64,000 bases of DNA from NCBI RefSeq assembly GCF_025736935.1, contig NZ_CP107048.1:2555501-2619500 (forward strand). Reading direction: 5' to 3'. Below, piece after piece: positions 1-9,799 of the stretch. The DNA comes from Qipengyuania sp. SS22 (lineage in GTDB: Bacteria > Pseudomonadota > Alphaproteobacteria > Sphingomonadales > Sphingomonadaceae). Below the pieces are notes generated by a model. It was not told the origin of the DNA, searched no databases, and saw only the letters and a program-made list of their open reading frames with translations. Position 1 is the stretch's first letter; each line of letters opens with the position of its first letter. The translations under genes were made by a program, and so were the position numbers.

Positions 1-1
1 G

Positions 2-442
2 ACGATCATCTGGCGCAATGCCGATATCGAGCAGGAACGGCGGATCGCGATCTTCGACCTGATCGAGGAAAATACCTTCAAGCCGCTGCGCGCGGTCGAA
101 CGCGGCGCCGATGGGCCCTATCGCCTCAAGCTCGCCGTGCGCGATGGGCGATTGCTGATGGAAATCGCCGACGAACAGCAGCAGTTGCTTGAGGAATTGC
201 TACTCGGCCTGGCGCGTTTCCGCCGCCCGATCCGCGAGTATTTCGCGATCTGCGACAGCTATTACCAAGCCATCCGCAAAGCCACGCCGTCCGAAATCGA
301 GACCATCGACATGGCCCGCCGCGGCGTCCACAATCAGGCCGCCGAATTGCTTATGGAGCGGCTCGAAGGCAAGATTGAAACCGATTTCGCCACCGCCCGC
401 CGCCTGTTCACGCTGATCTGCGTGCTGCATATCAAGGGCTGA
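2..442 (+). CDS. UPF0262 family protein (5' truncated by window edge)
   Basis: The reading frame is open from base 2 to the stop at 440-442, so the N-terminus lies outside the window. The visible 146 residues include the segments RNADIEQERRIAIFDLIEEN, ICDSYYQAI and ARRLFTLICVLHIKG, which I recognise as UPF0262 (COG5328), a family largely restricted to alphaproteobacteria and of unknown function. Internal ATGs exist, but upstream family-like sequence in the same frame shows that they are not the start. The GH25-like gene begins 10 nt downstream, so the two may be cotranscribed. Family assignment is by recall of conserved segments. Confidence 0.85.
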   Translation, partial: TIIWRNADIEQERRIAIFDLIEENTFKPLRAVERGADGPYRLKLAVRDGRLLMEIADEQQQLLEELLLGLARFRRPIREYFAICDSYYQAIRKATPSEIETIDMARRGVHNQAAELLMERLEGKIETDFATARRLFTLICVLHIKG

Positions 443-452
443 GGGAGAGCAC

Positions 453-1181
453 ATGGCCAGACGCGGACGCAAACGGCGCACGTTTCGCCTGCCCCCAGTG
501 CTGTCGCGCGCAGGCAAGACCGCCATGTTCCTGGCGCTCATCGCCCTGATCGGCGCGGCCTATGCTTGGTACGAAGGCCGCGACTGGCGGCCGGATGAAG
601 AGCTTTGGCCCGACCAGGGCGCGCTGGTGGGTGCGGGCGACGGCGCGGTCGATTTCGACACGCTGGCGGGGCTGGGCGCCCAGTTCGTCTATCTCGAGGC
701 CAGCGACGGGGCCGCACGCAAGGACGCCGGTTTCGGGCCGAACTTCGCCCGTGCGCGCAACGCCGGTCTGCAGGTCGGTGCGGCACATCGCTTCGATCCT
801 TGCGCGGTGGCCGATGGGCAATCGGGCAATTTCGTCACCATGGTCCCGCGCGATGCCGACCTGCTGCCGCCCGCGATCCTGCTCGAAACGACCGCGGATG
901 ACTGCCCGACGCGGATTTCGGACGCCGCGGTGCAGAGTGAACTGACGACGCTGGTCAACCAGATCGAGGCGCATGCGGGCAAACCCGCGATCCTGGCCCC
1001 GGTCGAGGAATTCGAGGCGGCCTATGCCCCGTCGCGCCGGTTCGACCGGCAATTGTGGCTGACGCGCAGCTGGTTCGAACCCGAATATGCCACACGGCCC
1101 TGGCTGATGTGGACCGCCAATCGCTGGTACCAGACCGAAGCGGCGCAGGAGCCGCTACGCTGGGTCGTGGTCCGGCCCTGA
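453..1181 (+). CDS. GH25 lysozyme-like membrane-anchored protein
   Basis: This is a 242-residue protein with a basic N-terminus (RRGRKRRTF) followed by one hydrophobic helix at about residues 25-41, predicting a type II membrane anchor with the rest in the periplasm. The remainder resembles glycoside hydrolase family 25: an early VDFDTLAGLGAQFVYLEASDG stretch matches the usual D-x-S/K-x-G start, and there is a WLTRSWFEPEYATRPWLMWTANRW end. In canonical GH25 enzymes the catalytic acids lie in D-x-E strands; here the pattern is degenerate, so activity on peptidoglycan is uncertain. It sits between UPF0262 and cytidine deaminase with short gaps (10 nt each side), consistent with one transcript. 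Confidence 0.7.
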   Translation: MARRGRKRRTFRLPPVLSRAGKTAMFLALIALIGAAYAWYEGRDWRPDEELWPDQGALVGAGDGAVDFDTLAGLGAQFVYLEASDGAARKDAGFGPNFARARNAGLQVGAAHRFDPCAVADGQSGNFVTMVPRDADLLPPAILLETTADDCPTRISDAAVQSELTTLVNQIEAHAGKPAILAPVEEFEAAYAPSRRFDRQLWLTRSWFEPEYATRPWLMWTANRWYQTEAAQEPLRWVVVRP

Positions 1182-1191
1182 GGACAGTGTG

Positions 1192-1596
1192 ATGACCGAC
1201 GAAGAGCTGATCGCCGCCGCCCGCGTGGCCTCGCGCCATTCCTATTCGCCCTATTCGAACTTCGCGGTGGGGGCCGCTTTGCGCTTTGCCGATGGCAGCG
1301 TGGTGACCGGCACCAATATCGAGAATGCGAGTTATGGCCTCGCGCTGTGCGCCGAGGCGGTCGCGGTCTCGAAGGCGATGGCCGATGGCGTGCGCGGCGG
1401 TCTCGAAGCGGTTGCGGTGACCGGGCCGGGACCCGATCCCATCACCCCCTGCGGGCGCTGTCGGCAAGTGCTCAACGAGCTCGCACAGCTTGGCGGGACC
1501 GATCCCGAAATACTCTGCGTGGGGCCGGATACCGTGCGCAAGGTGCGCCTATCCGACCTGCTGCCCGACGCGTTCGGACCCGCGAGCCTCGGATGA
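1192..1596 (+). CDS. cdd: cytidine deaminase
   Basis: This 134-residue protein is a typical-length homotetrameric cytidine deaminase. It hydrolyses cytidine and deoxycytidine to uridine and deoxyuridine in pyrimidine salvage. The zinc and catalytic motifs are visible: CAEAVAV carries the first Cys ligand and the proton-shuttle Glu, and PCGRCRQVL carries the other two Cys ligands. The substrate region SPYSNFAVGAAL is near the N-terminus. I chose the ATG at 1192 because AGGA at 1181-1184 is then 7 nt away; a GTG at 1189 is possible. Its stop overlaps the ATG of the next gene (ATGA), indicating translational coupling. Confidence 0.95.
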   Translation: MTDEELIAAARVASRHSYSPYSNFAVGAALRFADGSVVTGTNIENASYGLALCAEAVAVSKAMADGVRGGLEAVAVTGPGPDPITPCGRCRQVLNELAQLGGTDPEILCVGPDTVRKVRLSDLLPDAFGPASLG

Positions 1597-2612
1597 TCGC
1601 GCGGCGTACCGCGCTTGGCCTGCTCGGCGGGCTAGCGGGTGCAGCCGTGGTTCCGGGCCAGCTGGCGGCAGCATCTGTGCGCAAGCCGCCGCGGCTGCGG
1701 CAGGGCGATACGGTCGGCCTCGTCGCCCCCGCCAGTGCGGTGACGCTGCCCGATGAACTCGACCGCGCGATCCACTGGATCCGCGGAATGGGGCTGGTCC
1801 CCAGGCTCGGCGCGCATGTGGCGGACCAGAAAGGCTATCTCGCAGGCACCGATGCGGATCGTGCGGCGGATCTCGCGGTCATGTTCGCCGCGCCCGATGT
1901 CCGCGCGATTTTCGCGGTGCGCGGGGGCTGGGGCGGGGCACGTATCCTCCCGCTGCTCGATTGGGACACGATCCGCGCCAACCCCAAGCTGCTGATCGGT
2001 TACAGCGACACCAGCGCGCTGCATCTTGCGATTGCCGCACGCGCCGGTTTCCCGACACTGCACGGACCCAATGCGGCGAGCCGGTGGGACGGGGCAAGCT
2101 GGGACAGCCTGTGGCGTATCGCTTTTGCCGGGGGCATGCCCATGCTTGGTGGCGGGAGGATCGAGGAGGCGACCGGCCGACCTGCGCGAACGCTTGTCCC
2201 CGGCACCGCGCGCGGGCGGCTGTTGGGCGGTAATCTGACGATCCTCTCGACGCTGATGGGCACCGGCTGGCTTCCCGGTTTCGATGGCGCGGTCCTGTTT
2301 CTCGAGGATATCAATGAAGAGCCTTATCGCGTCGACCGCATGCTCCAGCAATTACGATTGGCCGGAGTATGCGATCGCGTGGCGGGGGTGGTGTTCGGCC
2401 AGTGCACCCGCTGCACCGGGCGCGATCCCGGCTATGCCGGGTTCACGCTCGACGAAGTGCTCGACCGACATCTGAGCGATCTGGGCAAGCCGGTGATCGC
2501 GGGCTTCAACACCGGCCATATCCGCAACCAGCTGTGTCTGCCCGTCAATGTTCCGGTCGAACTGGACGCCGCTTCGCGCACTTTACGGATGCTCGAACCC
2601 GCTGTTGCCTGA
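1593..2612 (+). CDS. LD-carboxypeptidase (peptidase S66), Tat-type leader
   Basis: A 339-residue S66 family protein that would cleave the L,D-peptide bond of murein tetrapeptides during cell-wall recycling. The N-terminus reads MIARRTALGLLGGLAGAA, a twin-arginine leader ending near ALA-type residues at about 30, so the enzyme is probably exported folded to the periplasm, whereas E. coli LdcA is cytoplasmic. The nucleophile region is LIGYSDTSALHLA. The Glu of the triad is in LFLEDINEEPYRVDRML and the His in AGFNTGHIRNQL. The start at 1593 is set by the Tat motif and the 4-nt overlap with cdd; an upstream in-frame ATG at 1347 lies inside cdd and is rejected. Confidence 0.88.
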   Translation: MIARRTALGLLGGLAGAAVVPGQLAAASVRKPPRLRQGDTVGLVAPASAVTLPDELDRAIHWIRGMGLVPRLGAHVADQKGYLAGTDADRAADLAVMFAAPDVRAIFAVRGGWGGARILPLLDWDTIRANPKLLIGYSDTSALHLAIAARAGFPTLHGPNAASRWDGASWDSLWRIAFAGGMPMLGGGRIEEATGRPARTLVPGTARGRLLGGNLTILSTLMGTGWLPGFDGAVLFLEDINEEPYRVDRMLQQLRLAGVCDRVAGVVFGQCTRCTGRDPGYAGFTLDEVLDRHLSDLGKPVIAGFNTGHIRNQLCLPVNVPVELDAASRTLRMLEPAVA

Positions 2613-2683
2613 GGCCACACGATCTTGATCGCTTCCCCGGCGGTTTCGGGCTATCGGGGCAGGGTCAGGAGACACCCCCCATT

Positions 2684-2857
2684 ATGAAATTCGTTGCCCT
2701 TGATTCGCGTGGCGGAAACTACCTCGTAGTTGCGTCCAACATCGCATGGCTGCGTACGGCCGAAAACGGCCAGACTACCGTCGGCATCGTCGGCGGCCAG
2801 CCGCTGCTGGTCACCGGCACCATGGACGAGGTTTCGCGCAAAATCCTCGGCGACTGA
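2684..2857 (+). CDS. small conserved-looking hypothetical protein (57 aa)
   Basis: This 57-residue open frame starts at an ATG with AGGAGAC about 10 nt upstream. It begins MKFVALDSRGGNYLVVASN and ends DEVSRKILGD. The composition is a normal soluble beta-rich domain without signal or membrane segment. I do not recognise a named family, though short proteins of this kind (one regular beta unit followed by a helix) are common in sphingomonads. It lies 71 nt after the LD-carboxypeptidase gene and converges with the M14 peptidase gene. The much longer frame reaching back to 2369 is an overlap shadow. Confidence 0.65.
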   Translation: MKFVALDSRGGNYLVVASNIAWLRTAENGQTTVGIVGGQPLLVTGTMDEVSRKILGD

Positions 2858-2866
2858 GGCCTGCGC

Positions 2867-4006
2867 TCAGCTGTCCTGCGTTTCGAGCAACTCGAGCAAT
2901 GACGCGAGGCAGTCGCGCGCCAGCATCTTGCAGCGCTCGGGGCTCCAGCCCTGCTCGGGCTCCGGATTGGCCTTATTGTCCTTGTAAGGCATTTCCAGCG
3001 TCATCGCGGTCGCGCCGAAGCGCTCGGCGACCTGGTTGGTGCTCATCGACAGATTGGCCCGGCCCGGTGCCGACTTGGTATAGCCGAGTTCGGTCTGGAA
3101 ATCGGGCGTGCGGCGGTCGAGGATCGCCTCGTAGCGATAATAGCGTTCGCCCTGTTCGTCGGTCCAGCTGGGGATGCCTTCGAAACCGGCAAGGAAGCTG
3201 ACGGGGATCGCCTCGTCGCCGTGTACGTCCATGGCGAAATCGACGCCGGTCTTGTCCATGTGGTTGCGGATCGCGAGGACTTCGGGCGATTTTTCCGCGG
3301 TCGGGTTTTCCCATTCGCGGTTGAGGTTCGATCCCGCGGCGTTGACGCGCAGATTGCCGCGCTTCGATCCGTCGGGATTGCAATTGGGCACCAGATGCAG
3401 GCGGCAGCGCTTGCGCAATTCGCGGCCCACGCTGTCGGCGGGGTCGGTCAGCACTTCCAGCGCGCCTTCCATCCACCATTCGGCCTGCGTTTCGCCAGGA
3501 TGCTGGCGCGCATAGAGCCACACGCTGAAGCGGCCTTCGCCCATTTCGAGGCAATCGAGCGGCTGCCCGTCGAGCGTCGTGCCCAGATGGACATGGTCGA
3601 CGCCTTCGGATGACGCGGCCTCGGCGACGAGGTCGTGATGGCGCTCCATCGAATAGGGCGCGAAATAGGCGAACCAGGCGATATCGCTGGCGGGCGTATA
3701 GCGGATCGTCAACGTACCGCAGTCGGCATCCTTGTCATAGGATGAGACAGCGCGGCCCCAATAGTCGCGATCCTCTGATACGCAGGCGTCGTAATCGGGC
3801 CAGCCGCCCGGATAGGCGCTCTGCTCGAGGCCGGTAATCATCAGCTCGAGCTCGCGTCCCGCAGCGCCTGCGACACGGAAATGGAACCACTGTTTGAAGT
3901 CGCTATTGGTGTCCTTCGGGATCGCCAGCTTCGCGCTGGCGCCATCCACCGACAGGACCTCGATATTGCCACTGTCGAAGGCAGAATCGATCCGGATATC
4001 GCTCAC
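2867..4006 (-). CDS. M14-family zinc carboxypeptidase
   Basis: This 379-residue protein has an N-terminal beta-sandwich-like part (about 1-130) followed by an M14 carboxypeptidase domain. Zinc ligands are visible as the H..E pair in [14 protein letters not shown] and the His of [10 protein letters not shown]; substrate-binding N-R occurs in GSNLNREW, and the catalytic Glu lies in [10 protein letters not shown]. The architecture matches the cytosolic carboxypeptidase-like (AGBL/Nna1-type) bacterial branch rather than secreted digestive enzymes, and no signal peptide is present. Its ATG overlaps the stop of the upstream DUF4136 gene by 4 nt, so the two are coupled. The actual substrate in bacteria is not established. 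Confidence 0.88.
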   Translation of the reverse strand: MSDIRIDSAFDSGNIEVLSVDGASAKLAIPKDTNSDFKQWFHFRVAGAAGRELELMITGLEQSAYPGGWPDYDACVSEDRDYWGRAVSSYDKDADCGTLTIRYTPASDIAWFAYFAPYSMERHHDLVAEAASSEGVDHVHLGTTLDGQPLDCLEMGEGRFSVWLYARQHPGETQAEWWMEGALEVLTDPADSVGRELRKRCRLHLVPNCNPDGSKRGNLRVNAAGSNLNREWENPTAEKSPEVLAIRNHMDKTGVDFAMDVHGDEAIPVSFLAGFEGIPSWTDEQGERYYRYEAILDRRTPDFQTELGYTKSAPGRANLSMSTNQVAERFGATAMTLEMPYKDNKANPEPEQGWSPERCKMLARDCLASLLELLETQDS

Positions 4007-4608
4007 TCGGTAACCTCTACTTCTATCGTTTCGCCATTGTTGCCGGGGAACTCCCGGAACAGCGCTGAGGCGACCGTCTGGGCGTTCGCCTGTCCCCGCG
4101 CAAGGGGTGAATTCTCAGGCGGCTGGAAATCGGCGCGGCCTTCCCAGATGCTCTGACCGGTGGCCTCGTCGCGGATGGTCACGGCAAGCTCGGTGCCGAG
4201 ACGATCCTTCGCCCCGCCGCCAAGATTGATCCCGATGCCCACGCCGACACCCGAGCCATAACTGCCAGTCGATCCGCCCACGCCTACGCTGACCGGGCTG
4301 CGCTTTCCGCCACTGCCGATAACGTATTGCGCAAGCGATACCTGCGCGATCTGGCGCGCGCCGCTGCGGTCGCTTTCGCTATAGCCCAGCCGGCGAAGTT
4401 CCTTAGCGACTGCAGCCTTGTAGGGGGCCAGCGCAAGACTGTCGCCGCCGCTGCCCGGCGCGGTTTCGACGAAGATGCTGCCCTGACCCAATTGCGCCGC
4501 CTGCTCGGGCGCGACGAAGCGGGTCACCTCGACCGGGCCGACCGGCGTGGTGCACCCGGCCAGCGTCAGGGTGGCGGCGATGCCCAGTGCAAGGGGGAAG
4601 CGTTTCAT
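4003..4608 (-). CDS. DUF4136 lipoprotein
   Basis: A 201-residue exported lipoprotein: the leader [19 protein letters not shown] ends in a clear LAGC lipobox. The mature protein contains the DUF4136 pattern: an N-terminal strand VEVTRFV, the [13 protein letters not shown] helix, a glycine-rich central stretch ([20 protein letters not shown]) and the IWEGRADF segment. The family is of unknown function and is predicted to sit in the outer membrane or periplasm. It is the first gene of a two-gene minus-strand unit with the M14 peptidase and is divergent from galE, with about 140 nt between the starts. Confidence 0.85.
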   Translation of the reverse strand: MKRFPLALGIAATLTLAGCTTPVGPVEVTRFVAPEQAAQLGQGSIFVETAPGSGGDSLALAPYKAAVAKELRRLGYSESDRSGARQIAQVSLAQYVIGSGGKRSPVSVGVGGSTGSYGSGVGVGIGINLGGGAKDRLGTELAVTIRDEATGQSIWEGRADFQPPENSPLARGQANAQTVASALFREFPGNNGETIEVEVTE

Positions 4609-4745
4609 CTGTGGCGATCCTTCTAACGTCTTGGCGGCCTTAATGCCTGCCCCTGCAACGCATGACGATGGAAATCCGCACCGGGGCGTTCGACCGGAAA
4701 TCTAGAAAGTTGCTGTTACCATTTGGTATGCTACGTCCGCAGCCC

Positions 4746-5756
4746 ATGAGCGAGACGACGAAAGCGCCCGTGCTGGTCACCGGCGGGGCGGGCTATATCG
4801 GTAGCCATGCGGTCCTGGCGCTGCGCGATGCAGGCTGGCCGGTGGCCGTGATCGACAATCTGTCGACCGGCTTCGCCTTTGCGGTGCCCGAAGACGTGCC
4901 GCTCTATGAAGGCGATATTTCCGACACCATCTTGCTCGAACAGATCTTCGCCGAACAGGGGATCGAGGCGATCATGCATTTCGCCGGTTCGATCATCGTG
5001 CCCGAATCGGTCGAAGACCCGCTTTCCTATTACGACAACAACACGGTGAAGAGCCGGGCGCTGATCGAGGCGGCAGTCGAGGGCGGGGTGCAGCATTTCA
5101 TCTTCAGCTCGACCGCGGCTACCTATGGCACGCCCGCAAGCTCGCCGGTTTCCGAAGACAGCCCGCGGCAGCCGATCAACCCCTATGGCTGGTCGAAGCT
5201 GATGACCGAGCAAATGCTCGCCGATTCGAGCGCGGCCTATGGCTTCAATTTCTGCGCGCTGCGCTATTTCAATGTCGCGGGGGCCGATCCGCAGGCGCGC
5301 ACCGGCCAGTCGACTGCAGGCGCAACGCATCTGATCAAGGTCGCCTGCGAGGCCGCCACTGGGAAGCGCGACGCCGTGGCGGTGTTCGGGACCGATTACG
5401 ACACGCCCGATGGCACCGGTGTGCGCGACTATATCCATGTCAGCGACCTTGCGAACGCGCATCTGCTGGCGCTCGAGGCGCTGATCGAACACCCCGACCG
5501 CTCGCTGACGATGAATTGCGGTTATGGGCGCGGGTTCTCGGTGCTTGAAGTGCTCGACGCGGTAGACCGCGTGACCAACCAGACGATCGAACGGCGGCTC
5601 GAAGCACGCCGCGCGGGCGATCCGGCGGAGCTTGTGTCCGATCCCTCACGCATCCGCGATACGCTGCCGTGGCAGCCCAAACATGCCGATTTGTCGCAGA
5701 TCATCACTCATGCGCTGCAATGGGAGCGCAAGCTGTCCGATCTGCGCGGTGAGTGA
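4746..5756 (+). CDS. galE: UDP-glucose 4-epimerase
   Basis: A 336-residue extended SDR that interconverts UDP-glucose and UDP-galactose for envelope polysaccharide synthesis. The NAD-binding motif VTGGAGYIGSHAVLALRDAG is at the N-terminus. The catalytic Ser/Tyr/Lys set is in SSTAATYG and NPYGWSKLMTEQ, and the GalE-typical RYFNVAGADP and VRDYIHVSDLANAH segments follow. I set the start at the ATG at 4746, directly before the Rossmann strand; ATGs at 4728 and 4662 would add residues not typical of the family. No strong ribosome-binding site is visible for any of these starts. The gene stands alone before the tol operon. Confidence 0.93.
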   Translation: MSETTKAPVLVTGGAGYIGSHAVLALRDAGWPVAVIDNLSTGFAFAVPEDVPLYEGDISDTILLEQIFAEQGIEAIMHFAGSIIVPESVEDPLSYYDNNTVKSRALIEAAVEGGVQHFIFSSTAATYGTPASSPVSEDSPRQPINPYGWSKLMTEQMLADSSAAYGFNFCALRYFNVAGADPQARTGQSTAGATHLIKVACEAATGKRDAVAVFGTDYDTPDGTGVRDYIHVSDLANAHLLALEALIEHPDRSLTMNCGYGRGFSVLEVLDAVDRVTNQTIERRLEARRAGDPAELVSDPSRIRDTLPWQPKHADLSQIITHALQWERKLSDLRGE

Positions 5757-5844
5757 CCCGCGTCCGGCTGGTCGCTTGAATAGGTCGTTTCGTCGTTCTG
5801 CATTGCCGCGGGAATAGCGGCTCGTCTAAGGGGCGCGCTTGCAT

Positions 5845-6309
5845 ATGACCTTGCCCACCTTCCCCGATGGCACGCTCGACGGCCACCGGCATTTCTATGC
5901 CGTGCGCGTCTATTATGAAGACACCGATCTTTCGGGGATCACCTATCACGCCAATTACCTGCGCTGGTTCGAACGCGCACGCAGCGACCTGCTGCGCCAG
6001 CTCGAGATCGACCAGCGGTCGGCGATCGAGGCGGGGGTGGGCGCTTATGCGGTGTCGGAGGTCAATCTGAAGTATCTTCGTCCCGCCAAGCTCGACGACG
6101 ATGTGCTGATCGAAACCCGCTGCACCGAACTGCGCGCGGCATCGTGCCGCATGCACCAGCTTGCGTTCAGGCTGGCGGGTCAAGAGCGCGAACTTCTGGC
6201 CGAGGCACAATTGCGCGTCGGCTTCGTTTCACCCGAAGGCCGGCCCAGGCGCCAGCCGGAGGAATGGCGCGCGGCCTTCGCGCGTTTTGCCGATCAAGGG
6301 AACCCATGA
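5845..6309 (+). CDS. ybgC: Tol-Pal-associated acyl-CoA thioesterase YbgC
   Basis: This 154-residue hot-dog-fold thioesterase is the first gene of the tol operon. The 4-hydroxybenzoyl-CoA thioesterase-type active-site segment is seen as YYEDTDLSGITYHANYLRWFERAR, with the catalytic Asp. It is thought to act on acyl-CoA or acyl-ACP at the inner membrane near phospholipid synthesis enzymes. I prefer the ATG at 5845; a TTG two codons upstream (5839) is an alternative. The stop overlaps the tolQ start by 4 nt. Confidence 0.92.
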   Translation: MTLPTFPDGTLDGHRHFYAVRVYYEDTDLSGITYHANYLRWFERARSDLLRQLEIDQRSAIEAGVGAYAVSEVNLKYLRPAKLDDDVLIETRCTELRAASCRMHQLAFRLAGQERELLAEAQLRVGFVSPEGRPRRQPEEWRAAFARFADQGNP

Positions 6310-7003
6310 GCTCGCTTACACTCCTTGCCGCCGTGGCACCGACCCGGCTCGATCCGATCCGTCTTTTCCTCGACGCCGATATCGTCGTCCAGTTGGTCAT
6401 GGCGGGCCTGTTGCTGGCCAGCATCTGGGTGTGGATGATCATCGTCAGTTTCAGCCTGCGGATGCGCAAGCTGCGTAGCCGGACGATCGCCTATGAAGGC
6501 GAGTTCTGGGAAGCCGACAGCTTCGACCGGCTGACTTCCGAGCGCGGCAACAAAGACATTCCCGCCGCCCGCGTGGCGCAGGCCGCGGTGGTGGAATACC
6601 GCCGCTCGACCAGGAACCCGGTGGGCGATCCCGAGGCCCTGCGCGGACGCATTGCGACGGCCATGGACAGCCAGATCGCGCTGGAAGCGGACGATATCGC
6701 CGAGCGGCTCAACTTTCTCGCCACTGTCGGGTCGGTTGCGCCCTTTGTGGGCCTGTTCGGTACCGTCTGGGGCATCATGAACAGCTTCTTCCAGATCGGT
6801 GCGCAGGAAAGCTCGTCGCTCGCCGTGGTCGCGCCCGGCATTTCCGAAGCGCTGTTCGCCACCGCCATCGGCCTGTTCGCGGCCATCCCGGCGGTGATCG
6901 CCTACAACCGCTTCAGCCACCGCGTCGATCGCTACGAGGCGCGCCTCCAGCGCTTTGCCGACAAGCTGAATGCGACTTTCAGCCGCCAGCTGGAAACGCG
7001 CTG

Positions 7004-7004
<1 letters not shown>
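6306..7004 (+). CDS. tolQ: Tol-Pal energising subunit TolQ
   Basis: A 232-residue inner-membrane protein of the MotA/TolQ/ExbB family. It has a first membrane segment at about residues 28-50 ([24 protein letters not shown]), a cytoplasmic loop, and two further helices in [20 protein letters not shown] and [20 protein letters not shown]. With TolR it forms the proton-driven motor that drives TolA during envelope constriction. The start at 6306 is fixed by the ATGA overlap with ybgC; the longer in-frame ATG at 6144 lies within ybgC. It overlaps tolR by one base (TGATG). Confidence 0.95.
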
Positions 7005-7480
<476 letters not shown>

Positions 7481-7489
7481 CGGCGATCC

Positions 7490-8338
7490 ATGGAGAGGAC
7501 AGGCATCAGCGGAGAGGAACGGACCGGCCTTGCGGTCGCGGTCGTGCTGCACCTCGCGCTGTTCGCGATGCTGATCGTGCAGGGCCTGTTCCCCGCCCCC
7601 GTGATCGATCCGCCGGAGCGGATGACGGTGAGCCTGGCCGAGGACGTCGGAATGGAAGCCACTGCGCCCGATCCGGTTACCGAAAGCCGGGCGTCCATCG
7701 CGCCGACGCTCGACATCAACCCCGCACCCGCGCCTGCGCAGGACCAGCCCGCGCCGCCGCAGATTACCCGGCCGACCCCGCCGCAGGTGCAATCACCCGC
7801 TCCCTCGCCCAATGCCCGCGCCGATACCAGCCCCCGGCGGCGCCCCGATCCGCCGCGCACGCAAAGCCCGGCACAGCGCAGCGAAGCGCAGCCGCAGCGC
7901 AGCCAGAGCCAGCCGCAAAGCAGCCCGCGCAGTGGCGGTTCGCGGCTGAGCGACAATTTCCTCGAAGGTTCGGGAAGCAGCACGACGACCGACGAAACGC
8001 GCGTTCCCGCATCGCAAATCGGTGCTAGTGCGAAAGCATCGCTGTTCCAGGCGGTGGCCCGTCAATTGCGTCCCCATTGGCGCCCCGTAGATGGCGCGGA
8101 TCGCGAGAAGCTGGTGTCGAAGATCCGCTTCCGACTCAATCCGGATGGAACGCTGGCGGGCGCGCCGACCCTGGTCGGCCAGCGCGGCGAAACCGAAGCC
8201 AATCGCGCGCAGGCGCCGCGCCATGCGGAAAATGCTATCAGGGCGGTTCAACTCGCCGCCCCTTTCGACCTCCCGCCCGAATATTACGAGGCGTGGAAGA
8301 CCGTAACCGTTGATTTCGACTGGAACCTGTCCCGATGA
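7490..8338 (+). CDS. tolA: TolA-like envelope-spanning energy transducer
   Basis: A 282-residue protein with the three-part TolA plan. It has one N-terminal membrane helix (LAVAVVLHLALFAMLIVQGLF, about residues 13-33) and a long Pro/Gln/Arg-rich periplasmic linker (about 45-165, with PQRSQSQPQSSP-type sequence instead of the Ala/Lys/Glu-rich helix of E. coli). It ends in a TolA/TonB-C-like domain (ARQLRPHWRPVDG to VTVDFDWNLSR). It should link the TolQR motor to Pal and TolB. Assignment rests on position and architecture. The stop overlaps the tolB ATG by 4 nt. Confidence 0.88.
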   Translation: MERTGISGEERTGLAVAVVLHLALFAMLIVQGLFPAPVIDPPERMTVSLAEDVGMEATAPDPVTESRASIAPTLDINPAPAPAQDQPAPPQITRPTPPQVQSPAPSPNARADTSPRRRPDPPRTQSPAQRSEAQPQRSQSQPQSSPRSGGSRLSDNFLEGSGSSTTTDETRVPASQIGASAKASLFQAVARQLRPHWRPVDGADREKLVSKIRFRLNPDGTLAGAPTLVGQRGETEANRAQAPRHAENAIRAVQLAAPFDLPPEYYEAWKTVTVDFDWNLSR

Positions 8339-9723
8339 AGCAATCAGCCCTGTTCGTCCTTTCGCTCCTGATCGCAGCCCCGCTCGCGGCGCAGAACCAG
8401 GATCTCGGCCAGCCGGTACTGGAGGGCGGCGAGGTCGAGACCATCGACGAGGGCGAAGGCCTCTCGGGAACGGTCAGCTTCGATGGCAATCTCGACGATC
8501 TCGGGATCGCCATCCCCGGCTTTGCGACCGATCGCGATGTCGCGACCCCGGCCAGTTCGTCGGGCACTGCGGCGTTGGGCAAGGAACTGGCGCGCGTCAT
8601 CACCGCCGATTTGCGTAACAACGGCCTGTTCAAGCCGACCGGCCCTGATGCGCTGCCGCAGCCGAGCTTTGGCGAAATCACCGCACCCAATTGGTCGACG
8701 TGGTCCAATCGCGGCGCGGAAATGCTGGTCCATGGTTATGTCCGCGGGCGCAGCGACGATCGGCTGACGGTCGGCTGCTATCTCTACGATATGGCGCTGC
8801 AGCAGGAACTGGTCCGTGAAGGCTGGGTGGTCCCGCCGGCCGACTGGCGCCGCGCGGCGCATAAGTGCGCCGATCTGATCTATGCGCGCCTGACCGGCGA
8901 AAGCCCGTTCTTCGACAGCCGCATCGCCTATATCGCCGAAACCGGCCCCAAGGATAACCGGACCAAGCGGCTCGCCATCATGGATAGCGACGGCGCCAAC
9001 CACCGCTTTATCACCACCGGTCGTTCCACTGCGCTGACGCCGCGCTATTCGCCTGACTACAAGCAGCTTGTCTATCTCAGCTATGTCGACGGCAATCCGC
9101 GGATTTATGTCTACGACATCGGCACGGGCCGCCAGACGTTGGTCACGCAAAGCAGCAATGCCACTTTCGCGCCGCGCTGGAGCCCGGACGGGCGCTGGAT
9201 TCTCTATTCGATGGCGGTCGGCGGGAATACCGACATCTACCGCGTTGCCGCGCGGGGCGGGGAAAGCCAGCGGCTGACCGATACGCCGGGGATCGACATC
9301 GGCGGGTCCTATTCGCCCGATGGCAGCCAGATCGTGTTCGAAAGTGACCGTTCGGGCAGCCAGCAGATCTACATCATGAATGCCGATGGTACGGGCCAGC
9401 GCCGCCTGTCCTTCTTCGGCGGCCGCGCGGCGACGCCCGAATGGAGCCCGCGCGGCGACCAGATTGCCTTCACGCACATCGCGGGCAATTTCAACGTCTC
9501 GGTAATGAGCCCCAATGGCCGCAATATGCGCTCGCTGACGAATGGCTGGCAGGACGAGGCCCCGACATGGGCGCCCAACGGCCGCATCATCCAGTTCTTC
9601 CGCACCGAGCGAAACAGCGGTAAGACGTCGCTGTGGCAGGTCGATCTGACCGGCGACAATCTGCGCCGCCTGCCAACGCCGGTCGATGCGTCGGACCCGG
9701 CTTGGGGACCGATCCTGCCGTAA
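8335..9723 (+). CDS. tolB: Tol-Pal system protein TolB
   Basis: A 462-residue periplasmic protein with a cleavable signal peptide (MKQSALFVLSLLIAAPLAAQ). Residues about 45-165 form the N-terminal TolB domain (ARVITADLRNNGLFKP and VHGYVRGRSDDRLTVGCYLYD). The rest is a beta-propeller with repeated WSPDGRWILYS, YSPDGSQIVFESDRSGSQQI and WSPRGDQIAFTH blades. TolB binds Pal and TolA and helps outer-membrane constriction and lipoprotein mobilisation. The length is close to that of other alphaproteobacterial TolB proteins. Confidence 0.95.
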   Translation: MKQSALFVLSLLIAAPLAAQNQDLGQPVLEGGEVETIDEGEGLSGTVSFDGNLDDLGIAIPGFATDRDVATPASSSGTAALGKELARVITADLRNNGLFKPTGPDALPQPSFGEITAPNWSTWSNRGAEMLVHGYVRGRSDDRLTVGCYLYDMALQQELVREGWVVPPADWRRAAHKCADLIYARLTGESPFFDSRIAYIAETGPKDNRTKRLAIMDSDGANHRFITTGRSTALTPRYSPDYKQLVYLSYVDGNPRIYVYDIGTGRQTLVTQSSNATFAPRWSPDGRWILYSMAVGGNTDIYRVAARGGESQRLTDTPGIDIGGSYSPDGSQIVFESDRSGSQQIYIMNADGTGQRRLSFFGGRAATPEWSPRGDQIAFTHIAGNFNVSVMSPNGRNMRSLTNGWQDEAPTWAPNGRIIQFFRTERNSGKTSLWQVDLTGDNLRRLPTPVDASDPAWGPILP

Positions 9724-9799
9724 CTGCATTGAAATACAACAGGGACCGAATTCGGGGGGCAAAACCGACTTCACCACGCTGTTTAAAAGGGGACAGCCT

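Noticed and set aside
4717..4728. Palindrome TACCA-TT-TGGTA before galE, similar to the alginate half-operator
   Set aside because: The half-sites are in the opposite order to the UxuR-like TTGGTAT-ATACCAA arrangement, and galE has no link to the alginate locus.
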